A DNA stretch of 18,603 nt from the NCBI RefSeq assembly GCF_910587525.1, contig NZ_CAJULS010000034.1:1-18603 (forward strand). The letters are read 5' to 3'. The notes beneath the pieces are model-generated. The model did no database searches. It was not told the origin of the DNA and saw nothing but the letters and a program-made list of their open reading frames with translations. This document shows, piece by piece, positions 1-6,649 of the stretch (position 1 is the stretch's first letter; each line of letters opens with the position of its first letter). Position numbers and translations under genes: made by a program. Origin of the DNA: an uncultured Oscillibacter sp. (GTDB taxonomy: Bacteria; Bacillota; Clostridia; Oscillospirales; Oscillospiraceae).

Positions 1-41
1 TCTTGCCCCCAGCGTCTTATTCAATGGTGTGTTTACCATTG

Positions 42-137
42 TCAAGCGATGCTAGGGAAAAAATTTATCCTGTTATTAAATACATATATTTCAGCCACTC
101 TTGATAGATCATCTGTTATTGCTTTTCTGATACACAT
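42..137 (-). pseudogene. GNAT-family N-acetyltransferase, 5' fragment only
   Basis: The 31 codons read MCIRKAITDDLSRVAEIYVF and continue NNRINFFP before ending SIA and TGA. The start strongly resembles a GNAT acetyltransferase subfamily that usually continues with an IFK-DE-type stretch and well over 100 further residues. A strong ribosome binding site (GGAGGGG, 7 nt before the ATG at 137) and a promoter at 175-203 show this is a genuine gene start. Homology seems to end after the FFP codons near position 51, so the rest is either displaced by inserted DNA or lost. Sequence left of the stop contains a 7-bp hairpin that could be the edge of a mobile element. GC content is far lower than in the neighbours. 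The family call is from memory of the motif and rests on a short stretch. Confidence 0.6.
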
Positions 138-174
138 CTTATATCCCCTCCACAAATTCCGATTTATGATTCTT

Positions 175-203
175 ATTATAGTGCAGCCAATCTTTTGGTT
201 CAA
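175..203 (-). promoter_or_regulatory. Sigma-A-type promoter of the broken GNAT gene
   Basis: On the minus strand TTGAAC (203-198) is followed by a 17-nt spacer and a perfect TATAAT (180-175). The predicted transcript starts near 168, about 30 nt before the ATG at 137. Confidence 0.7.
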
Positions 204-332
204 GCTGCAACTCGTGAAATTGTCAGTGGCTGGCACCATCAGCACATACGGCAAAAGAGACGTCATTTATACTAAATCAACATTTATTCTATGCTGTTTA
301 AAATCAACACAAGGGAGAATTGGGACAATAAT

Positions 333-362
333 TAAGGAGGAGCCCTATGGGGCTCCTCCTTA
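333..362 (-). terminator. Terminator after dpaB
   Basis: A 12-bp perfect stem (334-345 with 350-361) closes a TATG loop directly downstream of the dpaB stop codon. On the minus strand it is followed by TTAATTATTG, a T-rich but imperfect tail. Its position and GC-rich stem make it the likely end of the dpaAB transcript. Confidence 0.65.
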
Positions 363-369
363 TCTCTTC

Positions 370-945
370 TCAGCGCAGCAGCACCGGCTGCAGCTGTTCG
401 CCCCGCAGAGCGGCGTCCACCGTCTCCGGAATTTTTCCGAAATCCGCCACCAGGGAGCAGGGCTTCGCCGCGGCGTTGTCCTGCCCGAAGGGCACAAAAT
501 AGTAGTTCTTCCGCACCAGCAGCTCACCGATGTTTCTGGCTCCGGCCGCAAGCCCATCATTGCTGGACACTGCCACCACCACCGGCCGGCCGTTGCGCAG
601 GTGGGACTTGGCCGCCATGGTGACGGTGGTATCGGCGATGCCGTTGGCCAGCTTGGCAATGGTGTTGCCGGTAGCCGGCGCGATCACCAGCACATCCAGC
701 AGCTTTTGGGGCCCGATAGGCTCTACTGAGGGAATATCGCACAGGACATCCTGTCCTGTCAGATCCTCCAGATGCTCCAGCAGGTCCTCGGACGTGCCAA
801 AGCGGGTGTCCGTAAAGGCAGAGGCCTCCGAGACGATGGGAATCACCGTCTCATAGACCGCCGCCAGCTGTTCCAGCGCTCTCAGCACCTGTTCATGTGT
901 ACAGAAGGACCCGCTCACCGCAAATCCGACGCGTTCCGTTCTCAC
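370..945 (-). CDS. dpaB: Dipicolinate synthase subunit B
   Basis: 191 residues, close to the usual ~200 of SpoVFB/DpaB. The flavoprotein-like fold is visible as GFAVSGSFCTH (7-17), the segment VIAPATGN (87-94) followed by KLANGIADTTVTMAAK, and the family-specific end with FGQDNAAAKPCSLVADFGK and LQPVLLR, which aligns with Bacillus subtilis SpoVFB. With DpaA it makes dipicolinic acid from the lysine-pathway intermediate 4-hydroxy-tetrahydrodipicolinate in the mother cell; the product, with calcium, fills the spore core. The start is GTG at 945, overlapping the dpaA stop as GTGA, so the two are translationally coupled. No frame damage is seen. Confidence 0.95.
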   Translation of the reverse strand: MRTERVGFAVSGSFCTHEQVLRALEQLAAVYETVIPIVSEASAFTDTRFGTSEDLLEHLEDLTGQDVLCDIPSVEPIGPQKLLDVLVIAPATGNTIAKLANGIADTTVTMAAKSHLRNGRPVVVAVSSNDGLAAGARNIGELLVRKNYYFVPFGQDNAAAKPCSLVADFGKIPETVDAALRGEQLQPVLLR

Positions 946-1796
946 ACAGGGTCACCCCGTTCTTCCAATAGGATGTAATACACCGCGTCCCGGATTACCG
1001 CCGCCGCCGTCCGGGGCAAAAGCCGCCCCGGCAGGGACCTGGCCCACACATTGGGCAGGCCCAGGCTCTCCGCCGCCGCCAGGTCGATGCCCTGGACGGA
1101 TGCCAGCTCTACCAGCAGGCACCCGGCGGGCAGCTGTTCCAGCAGCGTCCGGCCCAGGACGGGCGAGGGGACGGTGTTGAACACCGCACCGAAGCCGGAC
1201 AGCTCCCCGTCCAGCTTCCCGGTCTCCAGCGCCCGCCAGCCGTAGGCGCGGACCCAGGCCAGGTCCGCCGGACGGCGGGCCGCGGCGCTCACCCGGGCGC
1301 CCAGGCCGTGGAGGCGGTGGCACAGGAGCTTCCCGATGCGTCCAAAGCCCAGCACCAGGCACTCCATGCCCAGAAGCGTCTCGTCCAGCTGCTCCATGGC
1401 CACCTGCACGGCGCCCTCCGCTGTGGCGGCAGCGTTGGCCACCGTCAGCTCCTCCCGGAGGAAGTAATCCTCCAGACAGAGGCCGCAGTCCGCGGCCTCC
1501 CGGCGCTGCTGGGGCTTCACCTGCCCCGCCAGCACCCGCTGCTGGGGCCGCAGGCGGCGGAACAGGTCCATGGTGGGCACAGGACCCTCCTCGCAGTTCA
1601 GCACGCCATCGCCCCGGCACAGCGGCAGAGGCAGGACAATCACGTCCGCCCCCGCAGCCCGTTCCAGGCTTCCCGCGCCCGCAGGCTTCCAGGCGCTCAG
1701 TCCGTAAGTATGGACGGCATTTCCGTCCGCCGCCAGCAGCCGGCTCAGCTCCGCCTGCCGCCGGTCGCCTCCGATGAGGCCAAAGGTCTTCTCCAT
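942..1796 (-). CDS. dpaA: Dipicolinate synthase subunit A
   Basis: 284 residues, near the ~297 of B. subtilis SpoVFA. It begins MEKTFGLIGGDRRQAEL, the typical DpaA N-terminus, and carries a nucleotide-binding turn GFGRIG at 150-155 inside a Rossmann region. The C-terminal SLPGRLLPRTAAAVI matches the conserved family end. It is the oxidoreductase-like subunit of dipicolinate synthase. The ATG at 1796 has a GGGGGAG ribosome binding site. It is first of the two-gene dpaAB unit and overlaps dpaB by 4 bp. A sigma-K-like promoter lies just upstream (1817-1844), agreeing with late mother-cell expression known for spoVF in Bacillus. Confidence 0.95.
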   Translation of the reverse strand: MEKTFGLIGGDRRQAELSRLLAADGNAVHTYGLSAWKPAGAGSLERAAGADVIVLPLPLCRGDGVLNCEEGPVPTMDLFRRLRPQQRVLAGQVKPQQRREAADCGLCLEDYFLREELTVANAAATAEGAVQVAMEQLDETLLGMECLVLGFGRIGKLLCHRLHGLGARVSAAARRPADLAWVRAYGWRALETGKLDGELSGFGAVFNTVPSPVLGRTLLEQLPAGCLLVELASVQGIDLAAAESLGLPNVWARSLPGRLLPRTAAAVIRDAVYYILLEERGDPV

Positions 1797-1816
1797 ACGG
1801 CACTCCCCCTCGCACC

Positions 1817-1844
1817 ATGGTATGGCGGAAGGGGGAGGTTGGTG
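1817..1844 (-). promoter_or_regulatory. Candidate sigma-K promoter of dpaAB
   Basis: On the minus strand CACC (1844-1841) is followed by 16 nt and CATACCATG (starting at 1824). This fits the sigma-K pattern of mACm, 16-17 nt, CATAnnnTA, except for the last base. It lies within the 52-bp gap between the lipoprotein stop and dpaA, leaving a leader of about 14 nt that still includes the ribosome binding site. Sigma-K control of spoVF is established in B. subtilis; the site here is an inference from the match. Confidence 0.5.
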
Positions 1845-1848
1845 CTAT

Positions 1849-3012
1849 TCAATTCACGCTCTCCCACTCCACCATGGGGACAGCTTCATCATAGGCCGCC
1901 GTGTATTGACAGCACTGCTCCTCCCGGAAGGACACCCGCCAGGCGCCGCCGTCAATGCCCTCCTCCAGATACCAGGGGTCATAAAAAACGCCGTCCGTGT
2001 TGAGCTCACTCCCGCCGGTATAGTTCAGGCAGTAGGCGTACACCGCCCCCTCCTGTTGGTTGAACACAACAAAATAGCCGCTCTGAATATAATCGCCCGC
2101 GTCATGCTCCACATACAGCACACATTCCCGCCGTCCGTCTCCGTCCAGATCCACCCAGGCCCGCCGCCGGGAGATGAGCGGCTTTTCGGCGTATTCGCTG
2201 ATGCCGCCGGCTCTCAGATAGTCCGCCAGCGTGGTCCATCCCGCGTCCCCGCCGCAGCCGTCGCCGGAGACGGCGCAGAACGCCGCTCCCTCCTCCAGCG
2301 CCGCCAGGATGGCGGCCCGGGCCGCGCCGTCCCGCTCCGGGTCCAATTCCGCCGCGGCAGTCTCCCGGCCATAGTCGTAAATGGGCAGCGTCAGCGGCGT
2401 GTGCTCCGGCCACTCCGCCATGGTGCGGCAGCCTCTGATATACTCCGCCCCCGGAACTACATCCTCCATGCGGAAGGCGTCGTCCACACACCGGACGCCC
2501 AGGTCGGTCTCATAGAGGTACTCCCCCCGGCAAAGCTCCCCGTCCTCGATCCAGACCCGGAACACAAAAACCGGCCCCTTGGGCGTTTCCCGCACGATGA
2601 TCCCCGGCTGGTCCGGGCTGGTGTAAAATGCCATATACCGCCCGTCCAGACGGCCAATCTCCGCCGCCGCGCCATCCCGGACCGTGAGAAAGCGAATGTC
2701 CGAGCGATAGTGGTTAGAGCGAATCACCAGCTCCGGCACGCCGTCCCGGTCCAAATCATAGAGAAAATACTCCTTGCTGAGATTTCCCGCCTGCGCGGGA
2801 TAGTCGTTGGGGTCATAGTCCGGACGGCCGATGTTCAGCACCGCCTTTTCCTCCTCACAGAGGTTCTCCAGGAACTCCACATAGGCCGTCCTCCAGTTCT
2901 CCTCCAGTTCGATTGTCTGCACCAACGGCCCCTCCGTCCTCTCCTCCGCCGGAGGTCCTCCGCAGCCGCTCAGCAGCAGGCACAGCGCCAGTCCCAAAAT
3001 CGTCTTCTGCAT
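1849..3012 (-). CDS. Unknown secreted lipoprotein with two DxDxDG loops
   Basis: 387 residues from the ATG at 3012, chosen because it gives a clean lipoprotein signal (MQKTILGLALCLLLSGC, lipobox LSGC, Cys17) and has GGAAGTGA about 6 nt upstream. Longer upstream reading adds cytoplasmic-looking residues. Two Asp-rich loops followed by a beta-strand, DLDRDGVPELVI (86-97) and DLDGDGRRECVLYVE (288-302), are typical of the Ca-binding turns of FG-GAP/VCBS-like or dockerin-like repeats. I do not recognise a named family. It should be anchored on the outer face of the membrane. It sits between cca and dpaA on the same strand, but dpaA seems to have its own promoter, so a sporulation role is not implied. 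Its ribosome binding site is buried in a hairpin (3021-3051). Confidence 0.8.
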   Translation of the reverse strand: MQKTILGLALCLLLSGCGGPPAEERTEGPLVQTIELEENWRTAYVEFLENLCEEEKAVLNIGRPDYDPNDYPAQAGNLSKEYFLYDLDRDGVPELVIRSNHYRSDIRFLTVRDGAAAEIGRLDGRYMAFYTSPDQPGIIVRETPKGPVFVFRVWIEDGELCRGEYLYETDLGVRCVDDAFRMEDVVPGAEYIRGCRTMAEWPEHTPLTLPIYDYGRETAAAELDPERDGAARAAILAALEEGAAFCAVSGDGCGGDAGWTTLADYLRAGGISEYAEKPLISRRRAWVDLDGDGRRECVLYVEHDAGDYIQSGYFVVFNQQEGAVYAYCLNYTGGSELNTDGVFYDPWYLEEGIDGGAWRVSFREEQCCQYTAAYDEAVPMVEWESVN

Positions 3013-3020
3013 AAAAATCA

Positions 3021-3051
3021 CTTCCATACTGAGATAATCCCAGTATGGAAG
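3021..3051 (-). promoter_or_regulatory. 11-bp perfect hairpin covering the lipoprotein ribosome binding site
   Basis: CTTCCATACTG (3021-3031) and CAGTATGGAAG (3041-3051) are perfect inverted repeats around a 9-nt loop. In the minus-strand RNA the downstream arm contains the GGAAG that would serve the ATG at 3012, so the fold hides it. The following TGATTTTT is a weak T-run, so the hairpin might instead terminate part of the cca transcript. Confidence 0.6.
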
Positions 3052-3087
3052 CAGATCTGATTTTTTGCAACAGCAAACCCATGACAG

Positions 3088-3104
3088 GCCGGTTACAAAC
3101 CGGC
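3088..3104 (-). repeat. 7-bp inverted repeat at the cca stop codon
   Basis: GCCGGTT, ACA, AACCGGC form a perfect stem-loop whose first arm begins within the cca stop codon on the minus strand. No T-tract follows, so it is probably not a terminator on its own; it may protect the mRNA 3' end or act with the hairpin at 3021-3051. Confidence 0.45.
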
Positions 3105-4456
3105 TACGAATTGATGACAAATTCCAACAGGGCCGCCCGCTGGTTGGGCAGCTCGCCGTCCACCACTTTGCTCAGCAGCGTCTCCAGTGCCCGGCCCACG
3201 GCGGGTCCCCGGAGCCCCAGCGCCGTGAGGTCGTTCCCGTTGACTGCCAGCTGCTTTAAGGAAAAGCAGGCGTCCTCCGCCAGGAGGCGGTCCAGAATCT
3301 CCTCCGCCAGAGCGATCTCCGCCTGCCGTCCGTGGTAGGCGGAGGCCTGGGCCAGGTTGTCCGCCCGCTTCAAATCCAGCAGCAACCGCAGCTCCTCCTC
3401 CCCCAGCCGCCGCAGGGCCCGGCCCACGGCCCTGTCCGTCCGGGGGATATCCCGGTCGTGCCACGCGACGAGCCGCACCACCCGCTCCCGGAAGTCGTTG
3501 GGGAATTTCAGCCGCCGGAGCATCCCGTCCGCCAGCTCTACGCTGGTGGCAGCGTGGCCGTGGAAGTGGCCCACGCCGTTCCCGTCCAGGGTGAATGTGG
3601 GGGGCTTGCCGATGTCGTGGAGCAGGGCGGCGCACCGCAGCTCCGGGATGGGGGGCGTATTGGCCAGGGCTGTGGTGCTGTGGTCCCAAACGGTGTAGCA
3701 GTGGTGAATATTCCGCTGGTCAAAGCCCACCATGGGCAAAACCTCCGGCCAGAAGACGCCGACGACCCTGGGATGGTTGTCCAACACCTCCTTGGCACAC
3801 CGCCCGCACAGGAGCTTTGTCAGCTCCGCCTGAATCCGCTCCGGGGCAATCTCCCGGAGGAGTTCCCGGTTCCGGTCCATAGCGGCGTCCGTCTCCTTCG
3901 CCCCGTCCAGTCCCAGCACGGCGGCGAAGCGCATTCCCCGCAGAATCCGCAGGGCGTCCTCCTGAAACCGCCGGTCCGGGTCCCCCACGCACCGCAGAGC
4001 TCCATTCTCCAGGTCCCTCCGCCCGCCGAAGGGGTCCCGCAGCTCCCTCCGGAGGTTCAGGGCCATGGCATTGACGGTGAAATCCCGCCGGGCCAAATCC
4101 TCCTCCAGAGAGCGGGTGAAGGTGACGCTCTCCGGGCGCCGGTGGTCGCGGTACGCCCCGTCCAGACGGTAGGTGGTGACCTCCACGGGCCCGTCTGCCG
4201 TTTTCACTGTGACGGTGCCATGCTTCAGCCCTGTGGGCACGGCCCGTTCTTGAAACACCGCCAGCGTCTCCTCCGGCAGGGCGGAGGTGGTCACGTCCCA
4301 GTCCTCCGGCCCCCGGACAGGGGGCCGGGCCCCGTTCAGCATCCGCAGGTCTGTCAGCAGCATGTCCCGCACGCAGCCGCCCACGCACCAGGCCTCATGG
4401 CCCGCCGCCTCCAGCGTCTCCAAAAGCGCTCTCACGCCCTCCGGTATGGCCCGCAT
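3104..4456 (-). CDS. cca: CCA tRNA nucleotidyltransferase (class II) with HD domain
   Basis: 450 residues from the ATG at 4456. It adds or repairs the 3'-CCA end of tRNAs. The class II signature is visible: GGCVRD (26-31), the metal-binding DWD (52-54) followed by VTTSA, then TYRLDGAYRDHRRPESVTF (95-113) and RRDFTVNAMAL. A C-terminal HD domain contains LRCAALLHDIGKP. The start at 4456 is favoured because AAGGCGGTGA lies about 5 nt upstream; the in-frame ATG at 4483 lacks a good site. Between GGCVRD and DWD there are 20 residues, roughly a dozen more than I expect for the family, a possible insertion. It diverges from murC and has its own promoter (4524-4552). Confidence 0.93.
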   Translation of the reverse strand: MRAIPEGVRALLETLEAAGHEAWCVGGCVRDMLLTDLRMLNGARPPVRGPEDWDVTTSALPEETLAVFQERAVPTGLKHGTVTVKTADGPVEVTTYRLDGAYRDHRRPESVTFTRSLEEDLARRDFTVNAMALNLRRELRDPFGGRRDLENGALRCVGDPDRRFQEDALRILRGMRFAAVLGLDGAKETDAAMDRNRELLREIAPERIQAELTKLLCGRCAKEVLDNHPRVVGVFWPEVLPMVGFDQRNIHHCYTVWDHSTTALANTPPIPELRCAALLHDIGKPPTFTLDGNGVGHFHGHAATSVELADGMLRRLKFPNDFRERVVRLVAWHDRDIPRTDRAVGRALRRLGEEELRLLLDLKRADNLAQASAYHGRQAEIALAEEILDRLLAEDACFSLKQLAVNGNDLTALGLRGPAVGRALETLLSKVVDGELPNQRAALLEFVINS

Positions 4457-4477
4457 CCCACTCACCGCCTTTTTCTG

Positions 4478-4506
4478 TTGCATTTCCCATGATTCTATAC
4501 TATAAT
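4478..4506 (+). promoter_or_regulatory. Sigma-A promoter of murC
   Basis: TTGCAT (4478-4483), a 17-nt spacer and a perfect TATAAT (4501-4506). Transcription would start near 4513, about 74 nt before the murC ATG. Confidence 0.75.
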
Positions 4507-4523
4507 AATTTGCCAATGATCTG

Positions 4524-4552
4524 ATTATATACCGCTTTTTCCCTCCACGCAA
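4524..4552 (-). promoter_or_regulatory. Sigma-A promoter of cca
   Basis: On the minus strand TTGCGT (4552-4547), a 17-nt spacer and a perfect TATAAT (4529-4524). Transcription would start near 4517 and run left to cca. Its start lies within a few bases of the murC start, so the two promoters face each other. Confidence 0.7.
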
Positions 4553-4586
4553 CGGAAAAAGCGGATCGGAAAGGAAGTCTGCTCCC

Positions 4587-5966
4587 ATGATGAACAACCC
4601 CACCCCCATCTCCGATTACCTCACCCCCGGCAGACGGGCCCATCTGGTGGGCATCGGCGGCGTGTCCATGTGCCCCCTGGCGGAGGTTCTCCAGGGCAAG
4701 GGCCTCCAGGTCCAGGGCTCTGACATGAACGACAGCGAGACCGTCCGGCACCTGCGCTCCCTGGGCATCCCCGTGGCCATCGGCCACAACGCGGAAAACC
4801 TGGGGGACTGCGACCTTGTGATCCGCACCGCCGCCGTCCACGACGGCAACCCCGAGATCGCCGGGGCCATCGCCCGGGGCATCCCCGTCTACGAGCGGGC
4901 CCAGGCCTGGGGCGCCATCATGCGCCATTACCCCAACGCCCTCTGTGTCGCCGGCACTCACGGCAAGACCACCACCACCTCCATGTGCACCCACATCTTC
5001 ATGGCGGCGGAGGCGGACCCCACCGTCATGATCGGCGGCACCCTGCCCATGCTCCACTCCGGCTACCGGGTGGGAAATGGCGACACCATCATTCTGGAGT
5101 CCTGCGAGTACTGCAACAGCTTTTTGAGCTTCTTCCCCACCGTGGCGGTGATCCTCAACGTGGAGGCCGACCATCTGGACTTTTTCAAGGACCTCCAGGA
5201 CATCCAGAACTCTTTCCGCCGCTTCGCGGAGCTGGTGCCCTCCACCGGCAGGGTCATCGTCAACGCGGATAACGGCGGCGCCCGCGGCGCGGCCCAGGGG
5301 CTGGACGCCTTCACCTTCGGCCTGGAGCCCGGGGCGGAGTGCACTGCGGTCAGCCTCCGCGAGGACAAGGGGCGCCCCGTCTTTGACATCCACATCCACG
5401 GCCGGTTCTACGCCCACGCGGAGCTGAAGGTCTACGGGCGGCATAACGTCTCCAACGCCCTGGCGGCGGCCTCCGCCGCCTATGTGCTGGGTCTCCCCGG
5501 GGAGGCTGTGGAAAAGGGCTTGGCCTCCTTCAACGGCGCGGGCCGGCGCTTTGAGCACAAAGGCACCTTCAACGGCGCGGAGATCTACGACGACTACGCC
5601 CATCACCCTGACGAGCTCCACGCCCTGCTGACCACCGCCCGCGGGCTGGGTTACCGGCGCCTCGTCGTGGCCTTCCAGCCCCACACTTACTCCCGGACCT
5701 CCAAGCTCTTCGACCAGTTTGTGGCGGAACTGAAGCTGCCGGATGTGGCTATCCTGGCGGAAATTTTCGCCGCTCGGGAGCAGAATACCCAGGGCATTTC
5801 CTCCGCGGACCTGTGCCGCAACATCCCCGGGGCGGTGTACTGCTCCACCCTGGACAAGGTGACGGAGCAGCTGCGCCAAATCGCCCAGCCCGGCGATCTG
5901 ATTCTCACTGTAGGCGCCGGAGACATCTACCGGGCCGGAGAAAAACTTCTGAAAAAGGACGTATAA
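4587..5966 (+). CDS. murC: UDP-N-acetylmuramate--L-alanine ligase
   Basis: 459 residues, normal for the family. MurC joins L-alanine to UDP-N-acetylmuramic acid with ATP, the first amino-acid step of peptidoglycan precursor synthesis in the cytoplasm. Seen in order: the UDP-binding loop VGIGGVSM (21-28), the ATP P-loop GTHGKTTTT (123-131), the ESCEYCNSF segment, VEADHLD, GRHNVSNALAA, the GAGRRFE motif and DDYAHHPDE. The start has GGAAAGGAAG about 9 nt upstream; a second ATG follows immediately. It is read from a promoter at 4478-4506 and is followed after 3 nt by the YbaK-type gene, so the two form an operon ending at the 6531-6613 terminator. Confidence 0.97.
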   Translation: MMNNPTPISDYLTPGRRAHLVGIGGVSMCPLAEVLQGKGLQVQGSDMNDSETVRHLRSLGIPVAIGHNAENLGDCDLVIRTAAVHDGNPEIAGAIARGIPVYERAQAWGAIMRHYPNALCVAGTHGKTTTTSMCTHIFMAAEADPTVMIGGTLPMLHSGYRVGNGDTIILESCEYCNSFLSFFPTVAVILNVEADHLDFFKDLQDIQNSFRRFAELVPSTGRVIVNADNGGARGAAQGLDAFTFGLEPGAECTAVSLREDKGRPVFDIHIHGRFYAHAELKVYGRHNVSNALAAASAAYVLGLPGEAVEKGLASFNGAGRRFEHKGTFNGAEIYDDYAHHPDELHALLTTARGLGYRRLVVAFQPHTYSRTSKLFDQFVAELKLPDVAILAEIFAAREQNTQGISSADLCRNIPGAVYCSTLDKVTEQLRQIAQPGDLILTVGAGDIYRAGEKLLKKDV

Positions 5967-5969
5967 CCC

Positions 5970-6509
5970 ATGGAACTCTCACCGCTGTACCACAACACCC
6001 GCCCGGATGGGGATCTGCTCCCCCAGGAGGAGGCCGCCTTCTCTCTGCTGGAGGAGCTGGGAATCGAATACGGCCGGGTCTCCAGCGAACCCGCCGACAC
6101 CATGGAGAAGTGCGCCGCCGTCAGCGAAGTGCTGGGTGTGCCCATCTGCAAAAACCTCTTCCTCTGCAACCGCCAGAAGACACAATTCTACCTGCTGTGC
6201 ATGGGCCCCGGCAAGCCTTTTCACACCAAGGACCTCTCCCATCAGATCGGCTCCGCCCGCCTCTCCTTCGCCCCGGAGGAGTCCCTCTGGGATCTGCTGC
6301 GCTGCACCCCTGGCTCCGCCACCATCCTCGGCCTTGCCAACGACCAGGCGCACCAGGTGCGGCTCCTGATGGAGCGGGAGGTCTATGAGGCGGAGTATCT
6401 CAGCTGCCACCCCTGCATCTGCACCAGCAGCCTAAAGCTGAAAACGGCGGACGTGCTGGAGAAATTTCTGCCCCGCACCGGCCACCAGGTCACAGTGGTG
6501 GATCTGTGA
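5970..6509 (+). CDS. YbaK/ProX-type aminoacyl-tRNA deacylase
   Basis: 179 residues. The N-terminal part (EEAAFSLLEELGIEYGRV, then ADTMEKCAAVSEVLGVPICKNLFL) and the late segment SSLKLKTADVLEKFLPRTGH match the free-standing ProX/PrdX group of the YbaK domain, proteins that hydrolyse mischarged tRNA such as alanyl-tRNA(Pro). These are often annotated as prolyl-tRNA synthetase associated domain proteins. It begins 3 nt after the murC stop, so it is probably co-translated with murC, although no direct functional link to cell wall synthesis is evident. Substrate specificity cannot be read from the sequence. Confidence 0.88.
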   Translation: MELSPLYHNTRPDGDLLPQEEAAFSLLEELGIEYGRVSSEPADTMEKCAAVSEVLGVPICKNLFLCNRQKTQFYLLCMGPGKPFHTKDLSHQIGSARLSFAPEESLWDLLRCTPGSATILGLANDQAHQVRLLMEREVYEAEYLSCHPCICTSSLKLKTADVLEKFLPRTGHQVTVVDL

Positions 6510-6530
6510 TCCGGTCTTCCTCTCAAAAAC

Positions 6531-6613
6531 AGAACTGGACCGTTCCCCTGTCCGCGCCTTGACAGCCGCTTTCGGCCGCAGGCCCGGGGACCGGTCCAGT
6601 TCTTCTCTTTTTC
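6531..6613. terminator. Bidirectional terminator between converging operons
   Basis: An 18-bp stem with a single mismatch (6531-6548 with 6586-6603) encloses a loop with its own small GCCG/CGGC hairpin. It is followed by TCTCTTTTTC on the plus strand and by GTTTTTGAG on the minus strand. It can therefore end both the murC operon and the LCP/SLH operon. Confidence 0.85.
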
Positions 6614-6649
6614 CAAAGGGGGTATGCCGCCTGTCCCCCCTTCGTTGAC

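Noticed and set aside
49..729. 226-codon plus-strand frame over the left edge and dpaB
   Set aside because: It spans the GNAT promoter, the dpaB terminator and the antisense of dpaB; no domain is evident.
3012..3120. Longer N-terminus for the lipoprotein (start at 3120)
   Set aside because: It would put about 36 residues before a perfect lipoprotein signal peptide, overlap cca, and read through the RNA hairpin.
4500..5879. Long open frame antisense to murC
   Set aside because: Composition-driven shadow of murC; Gly/Val/Asp/His-rich with no family motifs, and its start would lie within the murC coding region.
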